DNA of 41,288 bases from Conidiobolus incongruus B7586 (taxonomy: Eukaryota > Entomophthoromycota > Entomophthoromycetes > Entomophthorales > Conidiobolaceae). The stretch is from contig JNEM01013501.1 in the NCBI GenBank assembly GCA_000697335.1, positions 1 through 41,288 of the forward strand, in the 5' to 3' direction. Under the pieces are notes generated by a model. That model was not told the DNA's origin, made no database searches, and saw only the letters and a program-made list of their open reading frames with translations. Both the position numbers and the translations under genes were made by a program. Position 1 is the first letter of the stretch; each line of letters begins with the position of its first letter. This document shows, in pieces, positions 1 through 12,468 of the stretch.

Positions 1-1235
1 ATATATATAATATATAGGAAAATAAATATTTTTAAACTATATATATATATTCAATTTTAATTTTTTTTTATTAAAATATTTTGATTTTAAAATTTATACT
101 TAAATTTAATTATATTTAAACTAGATTATGATTATCAAAAGGTTTTTATTTTTGTATCTTTAAAACTTAATTATAAACCCTTTAAAATTATTTAAAACTT
201 GTAAATAGTTTATAAAGATTGTGTTTTATTTAAAACTACCATATATCACTAGATTTGTGATTTTAAAGTTAAAAGGGATATTATTTAAAATTTACTAAAA
301 TCTAAAAAATTAATTTCTATTGTTACTTTTTTACTTATTAATAAAGTAAAAAATATATATTAAGAAATACCTTTTTATTTTTGTTAAAGAACTATTAAAG
401 TAATTTAATATTAATTATACAAACATATTATATTTACTTAAGTTTAAACTTAGATTAATTAATAAAAATATAAAATAAATACCTTATAATTTAACAAAAG
501 CCTAAAAAAAATTAGAGTAGTTATAGCTAAACTAAACTTATTAAAGTATAACTAAAAACAAAAGTTTTTACAATAAATACCTATAATTAATAAATCTTAA
601 ATTTTTTTATATAATCCTTTATTTAAAAATAAAACAAGATGTTAGGTTAAGTTAAATTAATCTTTTCTACAAATTCTAATAAATAAACACTTTAAATATA
701 AACAAATGCTAATTATTATAATAGATTATAATGGTATATAGTTTTTTTATTTAATACCTTAAAGAAAATTAATTAATAGTAAGTTATATATTATTTTTTT
801 AAATAAAATAATTTTTAAATAGTGTTTTTAAATTAAATTAAAAACACCTATTATTTTATATAATAATTGTAAAATATATAAAGATAAAGCTATAAAAAAT
901 TTTTTATATAAAAAAATTAGAGGGAGTTACCACATCTAGTATATTCACCTGATTATAACCTATGTGATTATAATTGTTTTAGACAATTAAAAAAATAGCT
1001 TGCAGGAAAAAAAATTCCTGCAAACAAATTAAATTGGTTTGTAAAACATCAAATTTCAGTCTTTAATAAAAAGAATTGTTTTTTTAGGTATTAGAAGCTT
1101 ACCAAAAGTATAGAAAAGAGTTATTAATAATAAAGAAGGCTATTAATTTTATATTATTTATTAATTTTTATACATTATTTATTAATTTATTTGTTTAATT
1201 TTAATTTTAAAATTGTGTTATTACTTAATTTCTAC
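1..1235 (+). mobile_element. Decayed mariner-type DNA transposon, copy 1
   Basis: The end of a mariner transposase can be read on the + strand. Around 925-1010 one frame gives ELPHLVYSPDYNLCDYN, followed by CFRQLKK, then a stop, then LAGKKIP. This matches the family block LPHPPYSPDLAPSDYHLF that holds the third catalytic Asp. Just upstream (about 847-895), in another frame, NNCKIYKDKAIKNF fits the HDNARPH block, with the catalytic Asp now Asn. At about 1086-1146 GIRSLPKV, stop, KRVINNKEGY is the family C-terminus. Several stops and frame changes show it is dead. The same sequence recurs in inverted orientation at 21590-22790, 34600-35960 and 40045-40866, which shows that bases 1-540 belong to it too. 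The 5' end lies at or just outside the window; terminal repeats are not resolved. Confidence 0.82.
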
Positions 1236-3426
1236 ACTAATAATATATGAAGTATTTTTGAGTATTGAAAATGACAAATAAAAATCAATGTTCTAAATTA
1301 CAAGTAACAACTAACTTACAATGGAAATAGTAATTTAGGTAATATATTTTATTCAATACCATAATTGTTATAATAAATATATATCTCATCATCAATTTCC
1401 TTTAATAATTTTGCATTTGGGTTAGTAATTTGTTATTCCAGTTTTATTAATTTTTATTTCTATCAATCTATCAAAATTATCATATAGTTCTAACTTAAAT
1501 TCCCAAATTGCTTCAAAACATGCTAACAATTTGCTATTTTTCATCTTTCTGAACTTATTTTTAAATATTTAATAATTTAGTTAGAGATAAAAAAATATTA
1601 ATAATAATAGATTCTTTCATCAAAATTTGTATTTAATTACTTCCAGTTATAAATATCTATCAAATTTGATTGTTACGAAATATTTGTCATTAAAATACTC
1701 CAATCAAAAGTATTTATAAACTTTAATATATATTGATATCAAATTTTATCATTGCTATGATATAATTTGAAATATCATTAAAGATATACCTTCCTTCAAA
1801 CCAATTAATAGAATTTATTAATTGATAATATTGATTTGAATTTGATATGAATTCATTGCTAAAACTTTTGAAACTTCAGAAAATTATACTAACAAATTTT
1901 GAAATATTAATTTTCTTGGCCTTAATTAAAAAATTAGGATATTTGTAAGGATTAGATTTGATTAAATTAAATGTTAATTAGGAGATTTTGAATTTAACCT
2001 TTTTGGTTTTAAAATAATTAAATATACTTTAAAGCTATTCTATAACTATGAAAGATTCAAATATACCAATGATATATTTCAAGTTAGATAATATTGGCAA
2101 TGGAAACAAATATCTTTTAATTGATTAACGTATAATTACGTATTACAAAATTGAATTCTTGATTAATATTTGTGGCAACAGTTAGATTTGGTAACCAGTT
2201 TTAATGGTTGAGGTATAATTAATTTAATCTCATGCCAAAGATCCACGATTTTACATTAGATTAAATTATCATTTCCTTACCTCACTGATATATGTATATA
2301 AACTTGAAAAATTGATCCAATATTTCATATTGGCAAGCTACAGTATTGAGTGCAGAATATTAATCATGTATTAGATAGAACAATAACTTCCCATTTTCAA
2401 AGTCTTAAGCATCCAAGAATTACAAATCTAGTGACAATATTTTCCAATCAATGGATTTTCGAACCAAAGCATTTCTTTAATTAATTATTTAACAAATTCC
2501 GAATTTAGTGATATCAAATAACAGGTGAAATAATAATCAATCATAATCATTATGAAATAATTGAGTAATAATGATAATAAATCTTAAAGTAATACATATT
2601 TAAATGTAGCTAGTTAATTTAAAATCAATTATGTGAAAATTAGAATATAAATAATTTCAGATATATATATCAAATACTGGATTAATTAAAAAAAATATAG
2701 TTTGATTTAAATTGAAATCCAAAATAGGATATACAAAATTATATGCCATGATTTGAGTCCTATTTTTTTTTCTTAATTTTGTATAATTTATTATTTATGT
2801 TGAATAATCTAATCAAATTTATAGATTGATAATGATATTTTCTTTAAATTATATTAAGGAATCAAATGTGATGAAGTCATAATTATTTAAGCATGTCAGC
2901 GACAAGTACTCAATTTAATATAATATGATATTTCCTCAACTTAAATTTAACCAGTATAAGTCTGTATAATATAAATATAGCATATTTATATTATAATATG
3001 GTATGATTTTAGCAATATGTGGCATTGAAGAAATTCTAATATAGAGATGGAAATCTAATATCAAATTCATTCATCAATAATGCATGATAGTTTATTTATT
3101 CATTTTATTTACAATAAAAGACATTAATACTCTTCATCCTATATATTGATCCAAGGTTATTCCATATACATTCATATACCATTTTTAAGTCACAAAGATG
3201 CCCTTGCTCCTGGAAATATGAATAATCTCTAATGTTTTAGATAATGTTACACATATACCTATAATTAGTATACCTTTTAATCTTTGTCAGAATGTTTAAA
3301 TGAGCTAAAATTTATTTGGTTTATTTTTTCATTAAAAGTAAAACGTGCATAAATTGGAGAATTTACATGTTGAACATGGTTATAAGGAGAGTGAAAATAC
3401 CCTACTTTTATTCCAATTAAGTTGAA

Positions 3427-3453
3427 ATGTGGAGATAATCCTCTACTCCACAT
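3427..3453. promoter_or_regulatory. 8-bp inverted repeat upstream of the glucanase gene
   Basis: ATGTGGAG (3427-3434) and CTCCACAT (3446-3453) are perfect inverted arms around an 11-base spacer, about 310 bases before the glucanase start codon. The G/C content of the arms stands out in this AT-rich DNA, so chance is less likely than for an AT-only palindrome. It could be a binding site for a dimeric regulator. The factor is unknown. Confidence 0.35.
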
Positions 3454-3582
3454 GCTAAATTTTAATTGACAGAATATTCAGTTTATTTTGAATAGGCTAC
3501 TTGTCTAGGTATTGAATCAAGTATTATAAGGATAAGTTTGTTTAGATAAATTGGGTCATAATTGTTGATTTGATCTTCACCC

Positions 3583-3595
3583 ACTCATTATGAGT
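3583..3595. promoter_or_regulatory. Small palindrome ACTCATTATGAGT
   Basis: Six-base arms ACTCAT and ATGAGT flank a single T. It lies 50 bases before the glucanase TATA box and resembles the half-sites (TGAGT/ACTCA) of bZIP factors of the Gcn4/AP-1 type, though with a different spacing. Function is inferred only from position and symmetry. Confidence 0.25.
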
Positions 3596-3645
3596 TGCTT
3601 AATTAATCAATTAATTTCATCCAAATTTTCACTGGAAGAAGATCA

Positions 3646-3653
3646 TATATAAA
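3646..3653 (+). promoter_or_regulatory. TATA box of the glucanase gene
   Basis: TATATAAA stands 108 bases before the start codon at 3761, at a plausible distance for a start of transcription near 3680-3700. It is followed by a pyrimidine-rich leader (ATCTCACTCTCATA near 3700). TATA-like strings are common here, so the position is the main support. Confidence 0.5.
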
Positions 3654-3760
3654 CAGGCATAATCTCATCAATGAGCTCGTTTATTTTAATTATTAAAAAT
3701 CTCACTCTCATATTTATTGAGTGATTTGATTATTTAATATTGGCAATTCTTATTAGCAAC

Positions 3761-4978
3761 ATGAAGCTATTCTCTCCACTATTATCCTTGGCTTTTATGC
3801 TCACTGTGAGCTCTGTAGTAGCTCAAAAGATTAGAGGTGTCAATCTTGGTGGGTGGTTGGTTCTTGAACCCTGGATTACTCCCAGTTTATTCGATTCATA
3901 TCTTGGCCAAAATCCTGAACCAGTTGATGAATACACATTTTGCGAGATTTTAGGCAAAGAGGCTGCTTATACAAAGTTAAAGGCACATTGGGATAGCTGG
4001 GTTACTGAATCTCACATTGCCGAATTGGCAAGCGCAGGAATTAACAATGTACGTATCCCCTTCGGCTATTGGGCTATTAGTTATAGAGAGAATGAGCCCT
4101 TCGTCAATGGATCCTTCCCTTATCTTGTTAAAGCCGCCAGATGGGCTAAAAATTACGGAATCCAGGTGACTTTGGATTTACATGCTGTACCAGGCTCTCA
4201 GAATGGCTTTGATAATAGCGGACGTCGTGGGGACATTACATGGTTTTCAAGTGAAGAAAACATCTCAAGAGTGGTTGAAGCCCTAGCTCGCCTCGCTAGT
4301 TATTTTAATACTCCTGAATTCCATGGAACTGTTACTGCTATTGAATTGGTCAATGAACCAGCCTTTTGGGGCCTAGATTTGAATCGTTTAAGGAAGTTTT
4401 ATACTGACGCTTATGCCGCTATCCGTGAGAAGCATCCAACGATTACTATTGTTTTGCATGATGCCTTCAGACCATTGTCTGAATGGAACTTTTTAGCAAG
4501 CAGTGGAATGACCAATATTATTTTAGATACACATATCTATCAGGTGTTTAGCAATGATGATCAGAAGCAAACTTTAGCACAACACTTAGCCAGGCCTTGT
4601 ACTAGAAGGGCTGACCTTGGAGAAATCAACAAATATGTACGAACTGTCGTCGGTGAATTCTCTCTTGCCAATACTGACTGTGCCAGATGGCTCAATGGTT
4701 TTAATAAGGGATCTCGCTACGAAGGCACACTTCCCGATAGCACTCCTGCTTGCCCTACATGCAAATGCCAAGTTCATAATAACATTGGCGAATATGATAC
4801 TGAAAAGCGTGAATTCTTGAAGTCATTTGCTAGGCAGCAAATGGCAGTATATGAGACTAGTGGATCAGGCTGGTTCTTCTGGAACTTCAGAACTGAAGCC
4901 AGTCCCGATTGGGATTTCTTACTTGGTGTCAGGGAAGGATGGATTGATTTGAAGCAAACTCTTTCCCCATCATGCTAA
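3761..4978 (+). CDS. Secreted exo-1,3-beta-glucanase, glycoside hydrolase family 5
   Basis: Intronless gene for a protein of 405 aa. It should hydrolyse 1,3-beta-glucan from chain ends in or near the cell wall. The first ATG is at 3761; an in-frame TTG at 3740 gives a longer frame but would spoil the signal peptide. Residues 1-21 form a signal peptide ending SVVA. The family opening GVNLGGWLVLEPW follows at about 26-38. The acid/base Glu is E199 in ELVNEP and the nucleophile Glu is E299 in VVGEF, followed by SLANTDCARWLNG, which closely matches the fungal Exg1 type (GEWSAALTDCAKWLNG). The C-terminal GSGWFFWNFRTEASPDWDF is also typical. Length is normal for the family (about 400-450 aa). There is no GPI signal or membrane anchor, so it is probably soluble. 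An AATAAA follows the stop at 5054-5059. Substrate specificity is inferred from family likeness. Confidence 0.95.
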   Translation: MKLFSPLLSLAFMLTVSSVVAQKIRGVNLGGWLVLEPWITPSLFDSYLGQNPEPVDEYTFCEILGKEAAYTKLKAHWDSWVTESHIAELASAGINNVRIPFGYWAISYRENEPFVNGSFPYLVKAARWAKNYGIQVTLDLHAVPGSQNGFDNSGRRGDITWFSSEENISRVVEALARLASYFNTPEFHGTVTAIELVNEPAFWGLDLNRLRKFYTDAYAAIREKHPTITIVLHDAFRPLSEWNFLASSGMTNIILDTHIYQVFSNDDQKQTLAQHLARPCTRRADLGEINKYVRTVVGEFSLANTDCARWLNGFNKGSRYEGTLPDSTPACPTCKCQVHNNIGEYDTEKREFLKSFARQQMAVYETSGSGWFFWNFRTEASPDWDFLLGVREGWIDLKQTLSPSC

Positions 4979-7597
4979 AAATACAATTATCATATAGATA
5001 ATTTATATAATTTAATATTCACACTTTTAATCTTAATATATTCTTTCATACATAATAAAGATTGAACAGATTATGTTTAATATTTAGAGTTTTACTGTTA
5101 TTTATCAATAATGTTTAATTAAAATAAAATATATATCAACAATTAAACAAATCTGATATAAACTGTTAATGAATTAATGATTTAAGGTGAATATTTTATA
5201 ACGAAAAATCTAAGCAATTGATATTATTTAGAAGGCGGCTGCAATATTAAAATTAATCAAAAAAATGTAATATTTTAAATGAGTAATAATCTAATCATAA
5301 ATAAAAATTCCAAAAAATTATTAAATATATGGAAAGTGAGCAGCTAATGTTAAATAAAAGACTTAGAATGGCTCGATAGGGGGATTACTATGTGTGTCGG
5401 CGTGATAATATTGTAAGCAATTATAATCCGATCAAGAAAATTTATTTTTATATAAAATTGGATGATAAATTCTTTGTATACGTTAAAACAAAAAATTTAT
5501 TCATTTCGTTAATTATATTATAAACTGGAATATTAAATATGTATGCTATTTAACTATTTAACTCTGAATATTATAACTTTAACTTGATTTTTCTATTATA
5601 TATTTATATATTTCTTTAACCGCTTGATAAATATCTTAAATTTGAAAAAACAATGTAAACTAATGATATGTTACTATAAACTTAAAAATCCATAAAACTA
5701 TAATTGTATTGTGTAAATTTGGGAAAATAAATCAAATAAGTAATGTGATTATTATATATATATATATATGTATCAGAATTAGTAAATATTTAAATCATCA
5801 ACTTAATCTTAATTTCAATTATTAATATTCATCAATCAACTCCTACATCAAATACTAAATTGGTATTTTAAATACTTATTTATAATTAGGAGAAAATAAC
5901 TATATTGAGAGACATATATATATATATATGTGTGTGTGCGTGTGTATTCGTTATAAATTTATTATCTAATATCAAATCAAATACTGATATTAATATCTTA
6001 TAATTTCAATTATTTTATTATAATTGAAATTATATTTAATTAATTCGTTTATGAAGTGATATTGTTAATAGAAGATTGAAAATGATTTCATAAAACATAT
6101 TAAAGGTTTTATTATAATTTTTAATTGCCATGCATATTAACATTAATATAAATGAAATGATCTTTTTAAGCATGAATAAATAATATTTAAATCATAAAAA
6201 CATGAACTAATCTAAAATATATAAATTCATTGAATTATATTATTTATATCTATTATTTCAATTTAATATTATATTAATTATAGTCTAAATTATAATATAT
6301 CTGATCATTATATATTAACAATAAAATTAAGTATATTTTTAATATTTATATTGTAATTTAAGAGGAAATTTATTAAAAAACTATAAAATTTATATAATAA
6401 ATTTGACTAAATATTATAGAAATATAATATGATTAGCAAATAATTTAATTCAAAATAGATAATTACACTTTGTTATTGATATTTTGATAATTTTTATATG
6501 ATATTTATATGCCTAATGGATTCAAATTAAATTGAAATTCTATGAATTATTCTATAATTTGTGATTATAATTATATATATAACCAATTAATATAATTTCA
6601 ACTAGATTATATTTAAATTTTAATAAATTAAAATCAATATAAAAAAAACTATTAGAGTGTATTAAATCAAATTTATTTAGAATTATCAATTATAATTTTG
6701 TTATATTGATTTCAAAAAAATTTAGATATATTGAATATTTTATAATAAATTTTTGATTTGATAAAATAAATAATATAATATTGCACATATTTATTAAAAT
6801 AATAATATTTTAATAAAGTAAATTTTATTCATTATTAAATTCTTATTAAGTAAACGATATCAAAGAAACCATATATTTAATCTCTTTTGAATAATTGAAT
6901 TTTTCATTTAAATTAAAAAACTAAATATTTACATTTTATTAATAAAATATATTGATCACTTAAATGCTGATGTTACTAATCGATTTGTGCACAAAAATGG
7001 AATTGTACTAAGAGGATAGGGTGTCAGCTTCATAACGTTGACAAATAAGATACAAAAATATAATCAATAAAGCATATAGAAATCTCAAGATTAAGAACTA
7101 GAAAATGTGTAATTGTAAATTGAGATCGATTAAATTAATCAAGAATGAGTTATCAGATGGATGTTGATAGAAATGACTATCAAATTTCAGTTTAGTTCTT
7201 TTTTGAAAGTCATTGTTTATATCAAATTGGAAATTAAATTTTATAAACAATCCATTAAATAAAAATCATTTGAGTTAATAAATCTAACTAATATAAATTT
7301 ATAGGTGCATGTGTGAGACTGATGTAATATTAAATATAAATTAATATATATAATAAGTTGAAAATCAAATTAAACTTATAATTAATAATAAAATATAATG
7401 AATTGAATTTTAGAAAATATTATTATTAATTAGAAAAAATCAAATTTTTTCTATCTAATAATGTAATTTAATTGTTCTGGAATTTGAATAAAATTTGTAT
7501 TGATATATTATTAGAGGACAATTTGTGACTTGATAATTAAATTTACTCCTAAACCCATAATAACTAATTTTATTCTCCAATATTTATTAAAGCTATA
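4979..7597. other. AT-rich intergenic stretch, no gene seen
   Basis: Nothing codes here that I can support. Two small patches are less AT-rich than their surroundings (about 5340-5425 and 6980-7030), but neither forms a tRNA cloverleaf, an ORF or a recognisable RNA. A compound dinucleotide repeat lies at 5914-5946. Confidence 0.55.
5914..5946. repeat. Compound (AT)n(GT)n microsatellite
   Basis: Eight AT units run directly into a GT/GC tract. It is a simple-sequence repeat in intergenic DNA with no visible function. Confidence 0.9.
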
Positions 7598-7639
7598 ATG
7601 GAAACAATCAAGGCTGAATCAAGCACTCGATTGAACTAA
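7598..7639 (+). promoter_or_regulatory. Upstream ORF ending 2 bases before the thioredoxin-protein start
   Basis: ATG at 7598 opens a 13-codon frame (METIKAESSTRLN) that stops with TAA at 7637-7639, two bases before the main ATG at 7642. If the transcript starts upstream of 7598, ribosomes would have to leak past or reinitiate at once. The transcript start is unknown, so translation of this frame is unproven. Confidence 0.3.
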
Positions 7640-7641
7640 AA

Positions 7642-8509
7642 ATGAATATATTGATCAAATATCTCTCTTTCATCATTTTATTGACACAAATATTTTGTTC
7701 AAAAAATCCATCTCATGTCCATCAAATAACCGATGATAATTTTAACCAATTGACTCAAGGAAAAAACAAGGGAACCTGGTTAATTAAATTGTAAGTGATA
7801 TTATATCCTCCATCTAATTTAAACTAACCATATATTTTTTAGATATGCTCAAAACTGTGGAGCTTGTCGTTCATTTGCTCCCATTTTTGAGCAATTAGCC
7901 CAAGAAATTGCTGAAACTTCTAATGATATTCACTTAGGGGAGGTTAATATTGAAAAAAATAATGCTCTTAGTATGCAATTTTTCATTACTAGAGTTCCTA
8001 CTATGTACCTCATTCAAAATAACAAAGGTATTATTCAGTTTACTCCTATCTAATCTTATATTTAATTTGTTTGTTTAGCTTATAATGTTACTGAAATTCC
8101 TCGTCAATTGGAACCTTTAAAAGAATATTTACTTGAAAAGCAATATCTTAAACAAAAGCCTATTTCTGGTTTTTTTAATCCATTTGGTTTTGTGTAAGTA
8201 TAAATTATATATTACTATAGATCAATAATATTCAATTTTTTTTCGATATATATATAGTGCCTTAGGTTTTTCATATCTAGGAGGATTAGGAAATCAGTTA
8301 GCTAAATTATCACAAGTAGCACCGTAAGTATTAAACTATATCAATTATATCAAATAATACTAATAATTTTGTTTAGTACTTGGGTTCTCCTTAGCATTCC
8401 CTCCTTTTTAATTTTTATTGGATTTTATTTCATTTTCAAGCCTCCTACTGATGATAGAAGACCTATTACACAACCCACAAATACTCGAGTTTCTAAAAAG
8501 CTTAAATAA
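7642..8509 (+). CDS. ER thioredoxin-related transmembrane protein (TMX-like)
   Basis: Five exons (7642-7790, 7843-8027, 8079-8193, 8258-8323, 8377-8509) join with consistent phases into 215 codons plus stop; all four introns are GT-AG, 51-64 bases. Residues 1 to about 20 are a signal peptide. A thioredoxin fold follows, with the active-site motif C55-G-A-C58 after WLIKLYAQN and the cis-proline P102 in RVPTMY. Residues 174-192 (WVLLSIPSFLIFIGFYFIF) form one membrane helix. The short tail ends KKLK, a dilysine ER-retrieval signal. The order lumenal thioredoxin domain, helix, cytosolic KKXX tail is that of type I thioredoxin-related ER proteins such as TMX1, though shorter and with CGAC instead of CPAC. 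It probably oxidises or rearranges disulfides of membrane-near clients. AATAAA lies at 8533-8538. The structure comes from splice signals and family likeness; no transcript was seen. Confidence 0.88.
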
Positions 8510-9250
8510 TGTCTCTGTTAAAGTGTTTATTTAATAAAAGCATACCATCATCTTTAACTATTTATCTTCGAGATATTACATTAAGTTTTTTAATATGATA
8601 ATGTTACTTATAATATTTGATATATACTTTAAATTTTTTATTTTGGTAAGTATTTTACTAATTCATATATTAAATTTACTAATATTTTTATAGCATTAAT
8701 CATCACTTTTTAAATGGAATACTTAAAATATAGATCAAAGTGAAATGATTAATTTTTTATTGTTAATTTACTGAAATATAATTGAATATAATTATGATTC
8801 ATTTTGAAAATTAACAAACTCTTAATTATGAATCTATTAAAGTATATATTGAATAAACCAATTTGTGAAATAAATTAAAACTAATTAAAAAAATTATATT
8901 TTAGAGATATCAAAAGCTAAATATATACAATAAATATTTTTTTTCCAAATTTAAATCCAATTGATAAAATTCTTAGTATTAAGCAAAATTTACAGTCTGA
9001 AATATCAATTTATTAATAATGTAAATATAATGTTAATAAATGATAATATTTTAAATTTTTTAACCATATTAATTAATAATAAAAATATAAAGAAAAAAAA
9101 ATAAATTATATATTAGTATTCTTTTATCATATAGTAACTTAATACTCTTAGTTCATAAATTAATTTCTATTATACTGTCATTTTAATTTTTATATCTTTG
9201 AAATTAAAAAATTTATGAAAATCAAGCAAAAATTATAAAAAAAAATTAGA

Positions 9251-9256
<6 letters not shown>

Positions 9257-9288
<32 letters not shown>
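9257..9288. repeat. (AT)16 microsatellite
   Basis: Thirty-two bases of uninterrupted AT in intergenic DNA. Confidence 0.95.
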
Positions 9289-9292
<4 letters not shown>

Positions 9293-11376
9293 AACAATAG
9301 AGAGAAAAAATATTGTAAAGTGATATTATTGCCCATTTTGTATATGTTTATTATTAATTATATTGTTTATTTGAGTTGGATTATTGACATTACATATATA
9401 TATATATTCTGAATTTATATTTGATAATAATTCTAATTGTACTAAATTTGTGTTAAGGTAGTAATAGTTAAATAACCCAGTTGATTTAAATAAATTCGAT
9501 TTTAACCAAAGTACAATTTTCTTTATATAAATACATGAAGATGTTATATTTATACTATATCTCATTATACAGGAAATTCTTGTTACAATTTAAAAAATTT
9601 GATATTAAATAGCTCTAAAATGACAATGTAATAAGTATCATTAATCAAATAAAAATAGAAGTATAATTAGATCTTACTATACATTTTTGTTTAACAACAT
9701 AGTTTCTTTAATACTAGGTTCACTATTATGATTCTATTATTCTATAAATCAAAATTATTAAGAATTATAAATTACACTATAACTGAATTGAAATATCATT
9801 GATTATCTAAATATTTAGGATTCAGTTTGATGAAAGTCTGAAGTTAATATAAAAATTTGAATGAATAAATATTAAAGAAAACGGTGATATAATACAAATA
9901 TATCTCCAATATTAAGGTCTATTTAATCTTTAAAATCACTTTAGTAATTGATAGATTAACTGAATATTAATTTAACATAATTAATTTTATATTATTAAAA
10001 TAATTTGAATTATTCAACAGGTATCATACAATTAAATTTCAGATAAAAGAGGATAATTATTAAATTGAAATTTTGAATCAAAAAAAATTCACATTTTTAT
10101 TTGAATGCTGGTATTTTAATAGGACTAAATATCTTATACGCTGAAACTATGTGATATTGTAATAAAAACCCAAAATGTTTTAATTATTACCATTTAAATA
10201 ATCATTTTATAATCTATAGCTTATATAATTGTAATTATTTAGGTTATTAAAAGTAATAATTAATTAATATCTGATAAACATGATAATATAATATAATATA
10301 ATATTGTTTGAATTACACAACTAATTAATATAAAAAATATCAAAGAATGGATAATTTTAAAGTTGATCAAATTGATAATCGAAATGATTTAAGCTAATTT
10401 CCTAATGTTCGATAATCAATATAGTAAACAATTTTGAAAATTAATATGAGAATGACTAATTATAACTAATATGAAATTTTGATGAATACAAATATTAATT
10501 ATAACCGTATAATAATTAATTGGTTTAGTACAATAAGCCAAAATTAAGGTTTTATGACATATCTAATGCAAATCGATATGATCTTTAAGTATGATTTTTA
10601 TCCGTAAAAATATGAAATTTAGCATGAATTTAATTGAATCGAGCATGATATTGACATACTGTTTCAAAATGATTTTATACCTAATTATACCTTATTAAGA
10701 ATACATTTTAGTCTTATTGAATTTGATATTTTAATCTAATATTGAATATACATATATATATATTGAAAATACGTATAATATTAAAAAACTCAAAAAATAT
10801 GTTGAATACACATCAAATGGTCAAGGCTCCAATATTTGAAATCAATTTAGATTGAAATGTAATTAAAAATCACAATGGAAATATAGAATAATAATAATAA
10901 TAATAAAATTATGATCAAATATATATTATTGTATTAGGATAATTTAAGTTTGTTATAGAACTAAAATCATTATATTTTTTGACTATTATAGTTAAATATT
11001 AAAGAAATATGAAAACAAAATTAAAAGTATATATTTAGATAATATTATCTGAAAGACAATAAACAAGATGGATAATAACAAGGACTCAATTAAATTAAAT
11101 GACCAATTTGGATAATTAATTTCAAAAAGGAATTAGAAAGAGGTGACATGCATATTTTTGAGTGTTACAAAATCCAACAATTTTAAATTTTTTTATGCAA
11201 AACTAATAATTAAAATTGAATCATGAATGGATCAATTATCATCATTTTTAGACTTTATTAAAACTATTCAAAACTATATACCATTATATATTTATTATGA
11301 TGTTTATTCTTCAATATTTTATTTAAAACATATTTTCCTTTGTCTTATTATTATCAATTTATTCTTTTTTATTCAA

Positions 11377-11401
11377 ATTATTATTATTATTATTATTATT
11401 A
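11377..11401. repeat. (ATT)8 microsatellite
   Basis: About eight uninterrupted ATT units. It lies inside a short spurious frame, where it encodes only isoleucines. Confidence 0.9.
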
Positions 11402-12468
11402 TGGAAATAAATCCGGATTAATGATCGCATGATTTCATTGGCTATAGTAAGTTAATAAAAAATTTAAACAAAATATTCACTATTAATTTGATCAAAGAAC
11501 AATAATCTATAAAAATATAGTTATGACATGTAATTATATTTCAAGCATATTGGAAAAATATTAGTAAAAAGGATTTGTTGTTTTATATTTCAAAAGCTTT
11601 AATTGATAATTTTAGTATTTCCATAACATGAATATATAAATATAATGGAGTATGATGTATTATAATATATAAATGAGTGATATAAAGTTAGTCATTGAGA
11701 ATGGTGGATGAGTATGTTTAAGAGAAAGGAACACAATCCATTCAAATCAAAAACTATCGTCTCTTGTCATATTAATCAATGAAATCATGAGTTAGTAAAA
11801 TTGTTGATATTGAAATTCTGTTTGAGGTTAGACTTTGAGTATAAAGGATATAAGGATGTTAAATATATCATTTCGGCATCAATTGATTATCTCATGCTCA
11901 TGTCTATTTGTTATAATGGATGGCCCAAAATTCTTGTCTGAACTGGGTACAATAAGAAATTAAAGGTTGATTCTTAATCAAACATATTAACTATCCATAA
12001 ACGTACCAATTTCCGTAGAAAAGAATGAAATGTGGCAATTGATAAAATTAAATAATCTAAACATAATTATATTAAATATAGTTAATGATAATTCCATATA
12101 TATAATACATTAAAAATATGATATAAATTGGTATATATTTGATTGAGATTGCAAGTCAAATGGAACTAATATTGATTGAACAACAACTAAATAACAAACT
12201 CTAATCTAGACCTAGAATGGATTGAATACTATAAATGTCTTGATATAAATCAATAAACAGTGTCTTCAAGTTACATTTCTTTTTTCATGAGAATACCAAT
12301 CAAATTCTATATAATTGAAATAAGGTTTGTGTTTTGAGAACTATACTGTATCCATTGTTTAAAATATAAGATTAAAATTTTTAATTTATATTCTTACTAC
12401 ATTCAATTTGATTTAAATAAAATTAAATTAAAAAAAACCATCTATATTAGGAATACATTCGAATAAAA

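Larger units (their letters stand above)
1236..3640. other. AT-rich intergenic stretch, no gene seen
   Basis: No open frame of note and no splice-consistent exon chain was found on either strand. Base composition rises slightly towards 3170-3640, as expected when approaching the promoter of the glucanase gene. A perfect hairpin-type palindrome at 3427-3453 and a small one at 3583-3595 are listed separately. Confidence 0.6.
8510..12468. other. Gene-poor AT-rich stretch
   Basis: No gene could be supported. Short frames at 9326-9565 (-) and 11227-11421 (+) are low-complexity, rich in Ile, Asn and Tyr, and lack recognisable domains. Simple repeats are (AT)16 at 9257-9288 and (ATT)n at 11377-11401. 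The part at 11690-12010 is somewhat less AT-rich but has no open frame. Confidence 0.55.

Noticed and set aside
3740-3760. Longer glucanase start at a TTG codon (seven extra residues)
   Set aside because: It is not an ATG, and the ATG at 3761 gives a standard signal peptide at once.
5340-5425. GC-richer islet as a possible tRNA or small RNA gene
   Set aside because: No T-loop GTTCRANTC, no acceptor stem pairing and no known RNA motif.
9326-9565. 79-codon frame on the - strand
   Set aside because: Asn/Ile/Tyr-rich chance translation of AT-rich DNA with no domain; it includes part of a TA-repeat tract.
11227-11421. 64-codon frame ending in an isoleucine run
   Set aside because: The run comes from the ATT microsatellite; nothing else supports a gene.
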